Assembly (NCBI GenBank): GCA_023664665.1 | Contig: JAMPEY010000032.1 | Span: forward strand, 1 to 34,964 | Source: Lachnoclostridium sp. | GTDB taxonomy: Bacteria > Bacillota > Clostridia > Lachnospirales > Lachnospiraceae | Direction: 5' to 3' | DNA length: 34,964 nt | Shown here: one piece after another, positions 22,901-30,046 of the stretch | Layout: each line of letters begins with the position of its first letter | Position numbering within the stretch: the stretch's first letter is position 1 | Position numbers and translations under genes: made by a program | Notes under the pieces: generated by a model | What the model was told of the DNA's origin: nothing | The model's input: the letters and a program-made list of their open reading frames with translations, nothing else | Databases searched by the model: none

Positions 22901-23465
22901 GGAGAGATATACTTTCATGAAGACCCAGCATGAGGATCTTGTGGAAGCGGAAAAGACGCTGGAGGGGATTATAGAAGAGCTGGACAGCGCCATGAGAAAG
23001 CAGTTTGCGGAGAAATTTGAGGAAATCAACAGAGAGTTTGACAAGGTGTTCAAGGAACTGTTCGGAGGCGGAAAAGGCACGCTGGAACTCATGGAAGACG
23101 AGGATATTCTTGAGGCGGGCATCCGCATTATCGCACAGCCCCCCGGCAAGAAACTGCAGAATATGATGCAGCTTTCCGGCGGTGAGAAGGCATTATCGGC
23201 AATCGCGCTGTTGTTTGCCATCCAGAATTTAAAACCTTCACCCTTCTGTCTTCTGGATGAGATTGAGGCGGCGCTGGATGACTCCAATGTGGTGCGGTTC
23301 GCAAAATATTTACATAAACTGACCAGAAGCACGCAGTTTATTGTGATCACGCACAGAAGAGGCACCATGGAACAGGTGGACAGGCTGTATGGAATTACCA
23401 TGCAGGAGAAGGGAGTGTCCACGCTTGTCAGCGTGAATCTGATTGACAAAGAATTAGAGGACTAA
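19905..23465 (+). CDS. smc: Chromosome segregation protein SMC
   Basis: 1186 residues, standard for bacterial SMC. The ATPase head is split: Walker A GPNGSGKS at 31-38, and the ABC signature LSGGEK at 1090-1095 with Walker B CLLDE near 1116-1120. Two long coiled coils flank a hinge domain (about 515-675, with GVVADIIKVEKKYETAIETA and GGAISGG). SMC with ScpA/ScpB condenses and separates chromosomes. The ATG lies inside the end of rnc, so translation is likely coupled. ftsY follows after a 96-base leader that belongs to a dispersed element. Confidence 0.97.
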   Translation: MYLKSIEVHGFKSFANKIVFQFHNGITGIVGPNGSGKSNVADAVRWVLGEQRIKQLRGASMQDVIFSGTETRKPLSYAYVAITLDNSDHQLAIDYEEVTVARRIYRSGESEYLINGTLCRLKDVNELFYDTGIGKEGYSIIGQGQIDKILSGKPEERRELFDEAAGIVKFKRRKAAAQTKLESEKQNLVRVTDILAELEKQVEPLEKQSETARIYLRKKEELKKLDVNTFLLENKRLREQLQSIEEKYQVASGDLEQTTEKYEGIKEEYERIQEEIETLDEAIEQARNSLTDTGLLRGKLEGEINVLKEQINSAKGSETHLSNRKNTLEEEIAAGNQEKEAILTDKKDVDEDVREITDTAEKMRAELEAVQQKIEELNQSIEDGKNTIIGELNQRAGVKSKMGRFDSMTEQVNIRRAELNSRILRAKSDEVAREENLKNLEEIFQKASEELALLNEQEASCEKELGEMKGTLAGTDAKLREDQSLYHQEKSKLEALTNLTERYEGYGGSVKKVMEQKDKEKGIVGVVADIIKVEKKYETAIETALGGNIQNIVTDNEDTAKKMIAYLKTNRLGRATFLPLTSITHPQEFKNSDALKEKGVIGMADEVVQTKDKYRNVAKAMLGRIVVVDNVDNAVKIARKFDYGIRMVTLEGELLVPGGAISGGAFKNSSNLLGRRREIEELEKNVKGLFEAIQEGNQRISDIKERRNKLRMDVETIKSDIQQKIIEQNTARLNISQARERMEEEAQSVQSLKKEEQEIESRILEIKESKASIQKELADSEALEKRTQEQILVFQEELEQMRERETQAATKVSQWDLKVGKLRQEQQFKQANVDRIEGEIKQRQAELSEILTALSENASEVERKKQNILELEKTITASYDEQNESEKLLKENVVRKEELGTKQKNFFRSREQLSEQMNSLDKEVYRLNAQREKLQESVEAQINYMWAEYEITLSDAASMRDEEMTDLSAMKSEISSLREQIKKLGDVNVNAIEDYKNLMERYTFMKTQHEDLVEAEKTLEGIIEELDSAMRKQFAEKFEEINREFDKVFKELFGGGKGTLELMEDEDILEAGIRIIAQPPGKKLQNMMQLSGGEKALSAIALLFAIQNLKPSPFCLLDEIEAALDDSNVVRFAKYLHKLTRSTQFIVITHRRGTMEQVDRLYGITMQEKGVSTLVSVNLIDKELED

Positions 23466-23470
23466 GTGTG

Positions 23471-23560
23471 TAAAAATTTTCAATCTCGGATTTTGTGACG
23501 CTGCGCGTCCCAAAGTCCCCACTGATTAAAATGCCGCTTGCGCGGCGGAATGAGAGGAAA
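23471..23560 (+). promoter_or_regulatory. Structured leader element, copy B (before ftsY)
   Basis: Nearly identical to the reverse complement of 11613-11701. Hairpin one is TTTG-T-GACGC-TGC-GCGTC-C-CAAA, hairpin two GCCGC-TTGC-GCGGC, and GAGAGG follows. It begins 6 bases after the smc stop codon and ends one base before the ftsY ATG. Differences from copy A include two compensated base pairs. Confidence 0.75.
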
Positions 23561-23561
23561 T

Positions 23562-24530
23562 ATGAACGGAGAATGGGAAGAAGCTTCCAATCCCGAAGAA
23601 AACGGGACAACGGAGAAAAAGGGTTTTTTTGCCCGCCTGAAAGCGGGGCTTACCAAGACCAGAGATAATATTGTAAGGGGCATTGATTCCGCATTCAGCG
23701 GATTTTCCTCCATTGACGAAGATTTTTATGAGGAGCTGGAAGAAGTTCTGATTATGGGGGATATCGGTGTAAATGCCACTACAGCCATTGTGGAGCGTCT
23801 GAAAAAACAGGTGAAGGAGCAGCATATCAAGGAGCCTTCCGGCTGCAAGCAGCTTCTGATTGACAGTATAAAGGAACAGATGCGGGTAGATGAGACGGCT
23901 TATGAGTTTGAAAAAGAGCAGTCCATTATTATGGTAATCGGCGTAAACGGCGTGGGGAAGACCACCACAGTGGGAAAGCTGGCAGGCAAGCTGAAACAAA
24001 GCGGCAAGAAAGTTTTGATTGCGGCGGCGGATACTTTCCGGGCGGCAGCGGGGAACCAACTGGCAGAGTGGGCGAGAAGAGCGGATGTCCCCATGATTGG
24101 CGGGACAGAGGGCGCCGATCCCGCAAGTGTGGTGTATGATGCGGTAAGCGCCGCCAAGGCAAGGGGCGTGGATGTGCTTTTGATTGACACCGCAGGAAGG
24201 CTGCATAACAAGAAAAACCTCATGGAAGAACTGAAAAAAATGAACCGTATCATTGATAGGGAATATCCCAATGCCCACAGGGAAAATCTGATTGTGTTAG
24301 ACGGCACCACAGGGCAGAATGCATTAGTGCAGGCAAGGGAGTTTGGCGAGGTGGCAAAGCTCACCGGCATTGTGCTGACCAAGATGGACGGAACAGCCAA
24401 GGGCGGCATTGCCGTGGCGATTCAATCGGAGTTAGGCGTTCCGGTAAAATATATCGGGGTGGGCGAGACCATTGAGGACTTACAGAAATTTAATTCGGAT
24501 GAGTTTGTAAATGCACTCTTTGAAATATAA
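23562..24530 (+). CDS. ftsY: Signal recognition particle receptor FtsY
   Basis: 322 residues from ATG 23562 (GAGAGG just upstream; the TTG and ATG upstream in frame lie within the leader hairpin). FtsY is the SRP receptor GTPase that delivers ribosomes to the membrane. The acidic N-terminus is short, followed by the N domain (about 22-115) and G domain: P-loop GVNGVGKTTT (127-136), DTFRAAAGNQL, DTAGRLHNKKNL and TKMDGTAKGG. The order rnc-smc-ftsY is common in Firmicutes, but the ylxM/ffh genes that often follow are absent here. ilvA begins 20 bases downstream. Confidence 0.96.
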   Translation: MNGEWEEASNPEENGTTEKKGFFARLKAGLTKTRDNIVRGIDSAFSGFSSIDEDFYEELEEVLIMGDIGVNATTAIVERLKKQVKEQHIKEPSGCKQLLIDSIKEQMRVDETAYEFEKEQSIIMVIGVNGVGKTTTVGKLAGKLKQSGKKVLIAAADTFRAAAGNQLAEWARRADVPMIGGTEGADPASVVYDAVSAAKARGVDVLLIDTAGRLHNKKNLMEELKKMNRIIDREYPNAHRENLIVLDGTTGQNALVQAREFGEVAKLTGIVLTKMDGTAKGGIAVAIQSELGVPVKYIGVGETIEDLQKFNSDEFVNALFEI

Positions 24531-24550
24531 AAGGAAAGAAGGTTTAAATT

Positions 24551-25774
24551 ATGGGCGAGGAAATGTTGACTTTGAAAAAATTTGAGGAAGCCAGCGAGGC
24601 GGTAAAAAAGGTTACGCTGGAAACAAAGCTGGTTTATAGTGATTATTTCAGCGAGCAGACCGGCAACAAGGTGTATTTAAAGCCGGAAAATATGCAGTTT
24701 ACCGGCGCTTATAAGTTAAGGGGAGCCTATTATAAAATGAGCACCTTGACCGAGGAAGAGCGGCAGAAAGGCTTAATCACAGCCTCCGCAGGCAATCATG
24801 CGCAGGGTGTTGCCTATGCGGCGAAATGTTTTGGCGCGAAGGCAACCATCGTCATGCCTACTACCACGCCCTTAATCAAGGTAAACCGTACCAAGAACTA
24901 TGGAGCGGAAGTAGTGCTTTACGGAGATGTCTATGACGAGGCGTGCACAAGGGCATATGAGCTGGCTGAAGAAAAAGGCTATACTTTTATCCATCCCTTT
25001 GACGATTTGGGAGTGGCTACCGGACAAGGGACCATTGCCATGGAAATCATCAAAGAACTTCCGGTAGTAGATTATATTCTGGTGCCCATCGGCGGCGGTG
25101 GCCTTGCTACAGGCGTGTCCACTCTGGCAAAGCTTTTAAATCCGAAAATCAAGGTGATAGGGGTGGAGCCTGCGGGCGCCAACTGTATGCAGGCTTCCTT
25201 AAAGGCGGGAGAAGTGACAACCCTTCCGGGCGTCAGTACCATTGCCGACGGTACGGCGGTAAAAACTCCGGGCAGTCTGCTGTTTCCCTATATCCGGAAA
25301 AATCTGGATGACATCATTACCGTTGAGGATGAAGAACTGGTAGTGGCGTTTTTGGATATGGTGGAAAACCATAAAATGATAGTGGAAAATTCCGGGCTTT
25401 TGTCCGTAGCTGCCCTGAAACACCTGAATGTGAGGGATAAGAAGATTGTGTCCATCTTGAGCGGGGGAAATATGGATGTGATTACCATGTCCTCCGTGGT
25501 GCAGCAGGGATTGATTTTCCGTGACAGAATCTTCACCGTATCGGTTCTTCTGCCGGACAAGCCCGGCGAACTGCACAGGGTATCCGGCATTATCGCGGAT
25601 GTAAACGGTAATGTAATCAAATTGGAGCATAACCAATTCGTGTCCATCAACAGAAATGCAGCAGTGGAGCTGCGCATTACCATGGAAGCATTCGGCACGG
25701 AACATAAAAAACAGATTATCGAAGCATTGGAGAAGGAAGGTTACAGACCCAAGCTGGTGCGGACGAATATTTAA
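24551..25774 (+). CDS. ilvA: Threonine dehydratase (PLP) with ACT domain
   Basis: 407 residues. It deaminates threonine to 2-oxobutyrate with PLP, the entry to isoleucine synthesis or threonine breakdown. The PLP lysine is Lys55 in TGAYKLRGAYYKM; SAGNHAQGVAYAA and GGGGLATG (phosphate cup) follow. One ACT domain (about 328-400, VSVLLPDKPGELHRV) resembles the medium-length form near 400 residues, which covers both biosynthetic and catabolic enzymes, so the symbol could equally be tdcB. GAAGG is 8 bases before ATG 24551. It lies 20 bases after ftsY, so may share its transcript; the other ilv genes are 18 kb away. Confidence 0.92.
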   Translation: MGEEMLTLKKFEEASEAVKKVTLETKLVYSDYFSEQTGNKVYLKPENMQFTGAYKLRGAYYKMSTLTEEERQKGLITASAGNHAQGVAYAAKCFGAKATIVMPTTTPLIKVNRTKNYGAEVVLYGDVYDEACTRAYELAEEKGYTFIHPFDDLGVATGQGTIAMEIIKELPVVDYILVPIGGGGLATGVSTLAKLLNPKIKVIGVEPAGANCMQASLKAGEVTTLPGVSTIADGTAVKTPGSLLFPYIRKNLDDIITVEDEELVVAFLDMVENHKMIVENSGLLSVAALKHLNVRDKKIVSILSGGNMDVITMSSVVQQGLIFRDRIFTVSVLLPDKPGELHRVSGIIADVNGNVIKLEHNQFVSINRNAAVELRITMEAFGTEHKKQIIEALEKEGYRPKLVRTNI

Positions 25775-25809
25775 AAGGATTCCATTTTTCTCTTTCCCAA
25801 TATACTTTT

Positions 25810-25837
25810 GAAGGTATAAGAATAATTATTTACCTTC
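25810..25837. repeat. Inverted repeat between ilvA and the yitT-like gene
   Basis: GAAGGTA (25810-25816) and TACCTTC (25831-25837) are separated by 14 AT-rich bases. No T-run follows, so it may be an operator or a weak terminator. It is 40 bases before the next start codon. Confidence 0.4.
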
Positions 25838-25876
25838 GGCGGTACATTAAACAGAAAGGGATAAAAGGGGATTCGT

Positions 25877-26746
25877 ATGGGAAAGAAAAGCTTAAAAAGA
25901 AAAATAATGGATTATCTTGTGATTACGGCTGCGGCGCTTTTGTACGGAGCGGCGCTGAGCCTGTTTCTGGCGCCTAACATGCTGGCGCCGGGAGGAGTGT
26001 CCGGAATTTCCATTATTTTAAACAGGGTGATTCCCGGTATTCCTACAGGTACTTGGATATTCCTTTTGAACATTCCGATTCTGGCATTGGGGACATGGAA
26101 ATTCGGCATAAAATTTATTTTGTCCACCATTTACTGTACCGTGCTGACCTCTTATTTTACAAATCTGCTGGAGCCTGTCGGAGCGTTGACAAAAGACCCG
26201 TTACTTGCCGCGCTTGCGGGGAGCAGTCTGATTGCGCTGTCGTTAGGTTCGGTCTTTAAAGCCGGTTCCACCACCGGAGGTATGGATATTATCATTAAGG
26301 TAATCCGGTTAAAACTCCCCCATTTGAAGACAGGTTTTCTGTATCTGATAGAGGATATCATAATTATAGGCGTGTCCGCTTTGGTGTTCCAAAATATTGA
26401 CAGGGCGTTGTATGCGGGGCTTTGCGCGTTGGTGACCTCTTTCCTGTTGGATTTGGTTCTGTATGGCCGCGACGGCGCAAAATTAATTTTTATTATCAGT
26501 AATCATTCCGAGGCTATTGCCCGGCGCGTTTTGGATGAGTTAAATGTGGGAGTGACCTTTATGCAGGGCTCGGGCGCATACAGCGGCAAGGACAAGAAGG
26601 TAATACTTTGCGTTATGAAAAAGCCACTTTCTCCGAAGGTGGAAGAAATCGTCAAGAAGGAGGATCCTATGGCGTTTATGATTTTCAGCAGCGCAACGGA
26701 AATTTATGGGGAAGGATATAAAAATATTTTCAGCGAAAAGCTGTAA
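25877..26746 (+). CDS. YitT family membrane protein
   Basis: 289 residues. An N-terminal membrane domain with five to six hydrophobic segments (about 10-200, including ALLYGAALSLFLAPNMLAPG and SGISIILNRVIPGIPTGTW) is followed by a soluble C-terminal domain (about 210-285, GVTFMQGSGAYSGKDKKVIL) of the DUF2179 type. Such proteins are widespread in Firmicutes and lack a firmly established function. AAGGGG lies before ATG 25877. The gene is alone, with an inverted repeat upstream and an independent promoter for the next gene downstream. Confidence 0.88.
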   Translation: MGKKSLKRKIMDYLVITAAALLYGAALSLFLAPNMLAPGGVSGISIILNRVIPGIPTGTWIFLLNIPILALGTWKFGIKFILSTIYCTVLTSYFTNLLEPVGALTKDPLLAALAGSSLIALSLGSVFKAGSTTGGMDIIIKVIRLKLPHLKTGFLYLIEDIIIIGVSALVFQNIDRALYAGLCALVTSFLLDLVLYGRDGAKLIFIISNHSEAIARRVLDELNVGVTFMQGSGAYSGKDKKVILCVMKKPLSPKVEEIVKKEDPMAFMIFSSATEIYGEGYKNIFSEKL

Positions 26747-26802
26747 AAATCAGGAAAAGACGAAATAAACGAAATATCGAACATAATATTTTTAAAAATA
26801 AA

Positions 26803-26831
26803 TTGACTTTGCATTAAAGGCGTGATATGAT
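26803..26831 (+). promoter_or_regulatory. Promoter of the coiled-coil protein gene
   Basis: TTGACT (26803-26808), 17-nt spacer, TATGAT (26826-26831); start codon 53 bases further on. Confidence 0.65.
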
Positions 26832-26884
26832 CATTTTATAGAAGGCAGCCCAACAATTTAATCATAATTGGGAGGGATATAACT

Positions 26885-27451
26885 ATGACAGATCATGAAA
26901 TGTTAAAAGAGATACTTTCGCAGCTTCAGTTGCTACAGGCACGACAACAGGAATTGGGAGAACAGATGAAGGCTGTGCAGATTGAGCAGACCAAAATGAA
27001 TCTGCAGATGCAATCCATGCAGGCAGAGCAGCAGGAAATGAAAGCGGATATCGGCAGCCTGAAATCAGAAGTCGGCAGCCTGAAATCAGAAGTCGGCAGC
27101 CTGAAATCAGAAGTCCGCAGCCTGAAATCAGAAGTCCATGACCTGAAAGAGGAGATTCAGATGATACAGGCCCAGCAGAAGGAAATGCGGGCGGAGATCA
27201 AGGAGATGAAGTCAGACATAAAGGGCCTGAAATCGGAGAGTCAGGAGCTGAATTGGAAAGTGTCAAAACTCAGTCTGCATGTTGAAAATGAAACAGACCG
27301 GAACATTCAACTGGTTGCCGAGAATTTTATCGACTTAATCAACAAGCTGAATCAGGCGATTCCTGCAGCCGACAAAAATCTTGCCTATGAAGTAAAGGTC
27401 AATTATCTCATTAACGAAGTTGACAAAGTGAAAGAAAAACTGGCAATGTAA
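26885..27451 (+). CDS. Coiled-coil protein with heptad tandem repeats (hypothetical)
   Basis: 188 residues, almost entirely helical and charged. It has a Gln-rich N-terminal helix (about 8-55), a perfect heptad block (about 56-90, units of the type SLKSEVG), a further coiled coil (to about 145) and a C-terminal helical part. No signal peptide, membrane segment or enzyme motif. GGGAGGG precedes the ATG. It has its own promoter and terminator, so it is a single-gene unit. The end segment NYLINEVDKVKEKL resembles regions in poorly characterised clostridial coiled-coil proteins, but no function is assigned. The repeat length can be expected to vary between strains. Confidence 0.75.
   Translation: MTDHEMLKEILSQLQLLQARQQELGEQMKAVQIEQTKMNLQMQSMQAEQQEMKADIGSLKSEVGSLKSEVGSLKSEVRSLKSEVHDLKEEIQMIQAQQKEMRAEIKEMKSDIKGLKSESQELNWKVSKLSLHVENETDRNIQLVAENFIDLINKLNQAIPAADKNLAYEVKVNYLINEVDKVKEKLAM
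27051..27134 (+). repeat. 21-bp coding tandem repeat, four units
   Basis: Units start at 27051, 27072, 27093 and 27114; the first three are identical and the fourth has a single G-to-C change. A diverged fifth unit follows. Each encodes one coiled-coil heptad. Confidence 0.9.
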
Positions 27452-27458
27452 TTCCTTG

Positions 27459-27503
27459 AATAAGGTGCAAAGTCCATGGAAACAACGGACTTTGCGCCTT
27501 ATT
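27459..27503 (+). terminator. Strong terminator after the coiled-coil gene
   Basis: AATAAGGTGCAAAGTCC (27459-27475) pairs with GGACTTTGCGCCTTATT (27487-27503), 17 positions with one G/T variation, then TGTCTGT. Confidence 0.8.
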
Positions 27504-27539
27504 TGTCTGTCGGATATTTTCTTGAGAAGCAATAAAACC

Positions 27540-27567
27540 TTGACAAGCGGGTTCGGGGGGGTAAAAT
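27540..27567 (+). promoter_or_regulatory. Candidate upstream promoter of the capsule operon
   Basis: TTGACA (27540-27545), 16-nt spacer including a seven-G run, TAAAAT (27562-27567). It would give a leader of about 160 bases containing the palindrome at 27622-27651. Confidence 0.4.
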
Positions 27568-27621
27568 AAGGGTGTTTGATTTTGTGAAATCTGCAAACGA
27601 ATCTTAAAAATGCTGCCAAAA

Positions 27622-27651
27622 TTTTATGAATTTTATGGAAAATTCATAAAA
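27622..27651. repeat. Perfect 13-bp AT-rich inverted repeat in the capsule leader
   Basis: TTTTATGAATTTT (27622-27634) and AAAATTCATAAAA (27639-27651) around ATGG. It could be a protein-binding site or an RNA hairpin between the two candidate promoters. Confidence 0.6.
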
Positions 27652-27655
27652 ATGA

Positions 27656-27684
27656 TTGCAAGACAACACTATATGTGGTATTGT
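27656..27684 (+). promoter_or_regulatory. Candidate proximal promoter of the capsule operon
   Basis: TTGCAA (27656-27661), 17-nt spacer, TATTGT (27679-27684) preceded by TGG (extended -10). It lies about 50 bases before the cpsB start and directly beside the 13-bp palindrome. Confidence 0.45.
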
Positions 27685-27732
27685 TATACAGAATGAATCA
27701 ATATAAATTATACACTAGAGAGGATGCGCCGA

Positions 27733-28458
27733 ATGAAGACCGGGGAAAGGATTATAGACATACATACGCACATTCTTCCCGGAATTGATGACGGTTCGCA
27801 GAGTATGGACGAGAGCATACAAATGCTTCGGATTGCCGAGAGAGAGGGGATTACGGATGTAATGGTAACGCCGCATTATAAGGGCGGAAGACACAATGCC
27901 AGTCCACAGACCGTATTACGCCTTCTTGACGAACTGCGGGAACATGCCGTAGCACTTGGAATTTCCGTATCCATTCACTTGGGCAATGAAGTCTTGTATT
28001 TCAGCGAAGTCGAAGAGGCCTTGGATGAAAAATATATTTTTACCATGAACGGCTCCGATTTTGTGCTGGTGGAATTTCATCCCGGGGATCGGTACGGTTA
28101 TATCCGTAATGCATTGGATCATGTGCAGGGTATGGGTTATACGCCGGTGCTGGCACATGTGGAGCGGTATGCCTGTATGTTGAAGGACAAGGATGCCGTA
28201 AGGCAGATCCGGGACATGGGGGTCCGGATTCAGGTGAATGCTTCCAGTGTGGAAGGGGCGCTTGGATGGTCGGTCAAACATTTTACCCATGAAATTCTGC
28301 GTAAGCATCTGGTGGATTATATTGGGACGGACGCCCACAATTGTGACAGGCGGGCGCCGGAAATTCAAAAGTGCGCCAAAATTCTTTACAAAAAGTTTGG
28401 AGACGAATATGCCGACTCTGTGCTTTACGGCAATGCACAAAGAGATTTCGATATATAA
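27733..28458 (+). CDS. cpsB: Tyrosine-protein phosphatase of the PHP family (CpsB/YwqE type)
   Basis: 241 residues. ATG 27733 has AGAGAGG 9 bases upstream; ATG 27724 directly abuts that site and is less likely. The enzyme removes phosphate from the tyrosine tail of the partner BY-kinase, in the cytosol. Metal-binding motifs of PHP phosphatases are present: DIHTHILPGIDDG (His11, His13), TPHYKGGRH, EFHPGDRYGY, LAHVERY and GTDAHNCDRRAP. It is the first gene of the capsule operon and is followed after 18 bases by the chain-length protein. Confidence 0.93.
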   Translation: MKTGERIIDIHTHILPGIDDGSQSMDESIQMLRIAEREGITDVMVTPHYKGGRHNASPQTVLRLLDELREHAVALGISVSIHLGNEVLYFSEVEEALDEKYIFTMNGSDFVLVEFHPGDRYGYIRNALDHVQGMGYTPVLAHVERYACMLKDKDAVRQIRDMGVRIQVNASSVEGALGWSVKHFTHEILRKHLVDYIGTDAHNCDRRAPEIQKCAKILYKKFGDEYADSVLYGNAQRDFDI

Positions 28459-28476
28459 ATGAAAGAGGATGTATCA

Positions 28477-29316
28477 ATGGACGGTAAGGTAAGAGACGAT
28501 GAGATAGAGATAGACCTTCAGGAGATAGTGGGGCTGCTGATGCATTGGGCGTGGCTGATTATCGCCTGCGGAGCTGCGGCGGGGATTATCGGTCTGATTA
28601 TCAGCAAATTTATTCTGGTTCCCCAATACCGCTCCACCACCAGCGTCTATATCTTAAGCAAGAGCAGCAGCAACGATTCCGTGACACTCAGCGACACACA
28701 GCTTGCCACCACGCTGACCAAGGACTATGAAAGATTGATTACCAGCCGGAGTGTGGCGAAGCAGGTGCTGCAGGATTTGGAATTGGAAGATGATTATACT
28801 TATGAAGAGCTTGTGGACAGGATTACCGTGTCCAATGTCAAGGACACGCGTATCATAAACATTACGGTGCAGGACGAGAATCCGGAGATGGCGCAGTTGA
28901 TTGCGAATGCAGTCAGGGAAGTGTCTGCGGAGCGCATTCAGGAGGTTATGAGCATCGAGGCGGTGAATATGGTGGACGAAGCCGAACTGCCCACCAAACC
29001 TTCGGAGCCCTCCGTGCGCAGTTGGACATTCGGCGCGGCAGCCCTGGGCATGATTCTGGCGGCTCTGTTTGTGTTGGCACGATTTATGCTGGATGATACC
29101 ATAAGGTCTTCGGAGGATATTGAGAAATATCTGGGACTCAGTACCCTTGCTCTGATTCCGGATGCCAATGCGGAGAGTGAACAGGGCAAGAGGAGCAGAA
29201 AGCGGAGCCTGCGGCGGTTCACTTCATTCGGGAGTACAAAGGAAGGGCGTTCCGCGTCCTCTTCCCATAATGAGGACGATGTAGAGATTATTGATTACAA
29301 CGAACAGGAAGGCTGA
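28477..29316 (+). CDS. cpsC: Polysaccharide co-polymerase / BY-kinase activator (Wzz/CpsC type)
   Basis: 279 residues from ATG 28477 (AGAGG 8 bases upstream; the ATG at 28459 lacks a site). Wzz domain: transmembrane segment one at about 23-45, an extracellular part, a proline-rich EAELPTKPSEPS segment near 170-181 and transmembrane segment two at about 185-207. The cytoplasmic C-terminus is longer than usual, first very basic (KRSRKRSLRRF), then acidic with one tyrosine. It sets chain length and activates the separate kinase encoded next, as in Gram-positive systems. Confidence 0.9.
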   Translation: MDGKVRDDEIEIDLQEIVGLLMHWAWLIIACGAAAGIIGLIISKFILVPQYRSTTSVYILSKSSSNDSVTLSDTQLATTLTKDYERLITSRSVAKQVLQDLELEDDYTYEELVDRITVSNVKDTRIINITVQDENPEMAQLIANAVREVSAERIQEVMSIEAVNMVDEAELPTKPSEPSVRSWTFGAAALGMILAALFVLARFMLDDTIRSSEDIEKYLGLSTLALIPDANAESEQGKRSRKRSLRRFTSFGSTKEGRSASSSHNEDDVEIIDYNEQEG

Positions 29317-29323
29317 ATAAACT

Positions 29324-30046
29324 ATGCAGACAATCGAGTTAAAGAAAGAACAGCAGGATTTCAGGACAAAGGAAGCTTTCAAGACCCTGCGTACCAATAT
29401 CGAATTTTCGGGGGAAGATATTCAGGTGGTCTGTGTGACCAGCTGTACACCCAACGAGGGCAAGAGCAGCATCTCTTATGAATTGGGCAAAACTTTTGCC
29501 ATGAGTGGAAAGAAGACATTACTGATAGATGCGGATTTGCGCAAATCCGTAATGCGTTCCAGACATAAGAAGGGCAAGGTAAGATTGGGACTGACCAACT
29601 GTCTGGTGGGTAAGGTGGCTTTTGAAGAATGCGTCTGCGCTACGGATATCCCTAATTTCTTTGTGGTTTTTGCAGGTCCCGTGCCGCCCAACCCCAGCGA
29701 GCTTCTGGGTGGGAAGAGATTCCAGAAAGCGGTGGAGGAGTCCCGTTCGGAGTATGATATCATTATTATCGATACGCCTCCTCTGGGCAGCGTCATCGAT
29801 ACAGCGGTGGTGTCCAAATGTTGTGACGGTGCCATTATTGTAATCGAGTGCGGAGCCATCAGCTACCGCTTTGCCGCAAAGGTAAAGGAACAGCTGGAAG
29901 TTACCGGATGCCGTATTCTGGGCAGTGTGCTGAACAAGGTAGACTTGTCCGGCAAGGGCTACTACGGCAAGTATTATGGCAGATACTACGGTAAATACTA
30001 CGGAAAGTATTATGGTAAGTATTATGGAAAATATGGAGAAGAATAA
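29324..30046 (+). CDS. cpsD: Bacterial tyrosine kinase (BY-kinase, CpsD/YwqD type)
   Basis: 240 residues. Walker A-like CTPNEGKSS (41-49), Walker A' LLIDADLRKS (66-75) and Walker B IIIDTPPLG (about 145-153) define a BY-kinase. It autophosphorylates on a C-terminal tyrosine cluster and controls capsule assembly with CpsC. The tail is striking: from residue 213 it consists of six YYGK-like units and a final YGEE, 13 tyrosines in 28 residues. It begins 8 bases after cpsC. Its 3' end contains the start of the sortase gene in another frame. Confidence 0.94.
   Translation: MQTIELKKEQQDFRTKEAFKTLRTNIEFSGEDIQVVCVTSCTPNEGKSSISYELGKTFAMSGKKTLLIDADLRKSVMRSRHKKGKVRLGLTNCLVGKVAFEECVCATDIPNFFVVFAGPVPPNPSELLGGKRFQKAVEESRSEYDIIIIDTPPLGSVIDTAVVSKCCDGAIIVIECGAISYRFAAKVKEQLEVTGCRILGSVLNKVDLSGKGYYGKYYGRYYGKYYGKYYGKYYGKYGEE
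29960..30040 (+). repeat. 12-bp coding tandem repeat (YYGK units)
   Basis: Seven 12-base units encoding Tyr-Tyr-Gly-Lys/Arg. Synonymous codons alternate (TAC/TAT, AAG/AAA, GGC/GGT/GGA), so the DNA repeat is less perfect than the protein repeat, suggesting that the amino acid pattern is under selection. Confidence 0.8.

Noticed and set aside
27051..27134. 21-bp repeats as a non-coding satellite or CRISPR
   Set aside because: They stay in frame in a gene with promoter, ribosome site and terminator and encode heptads.
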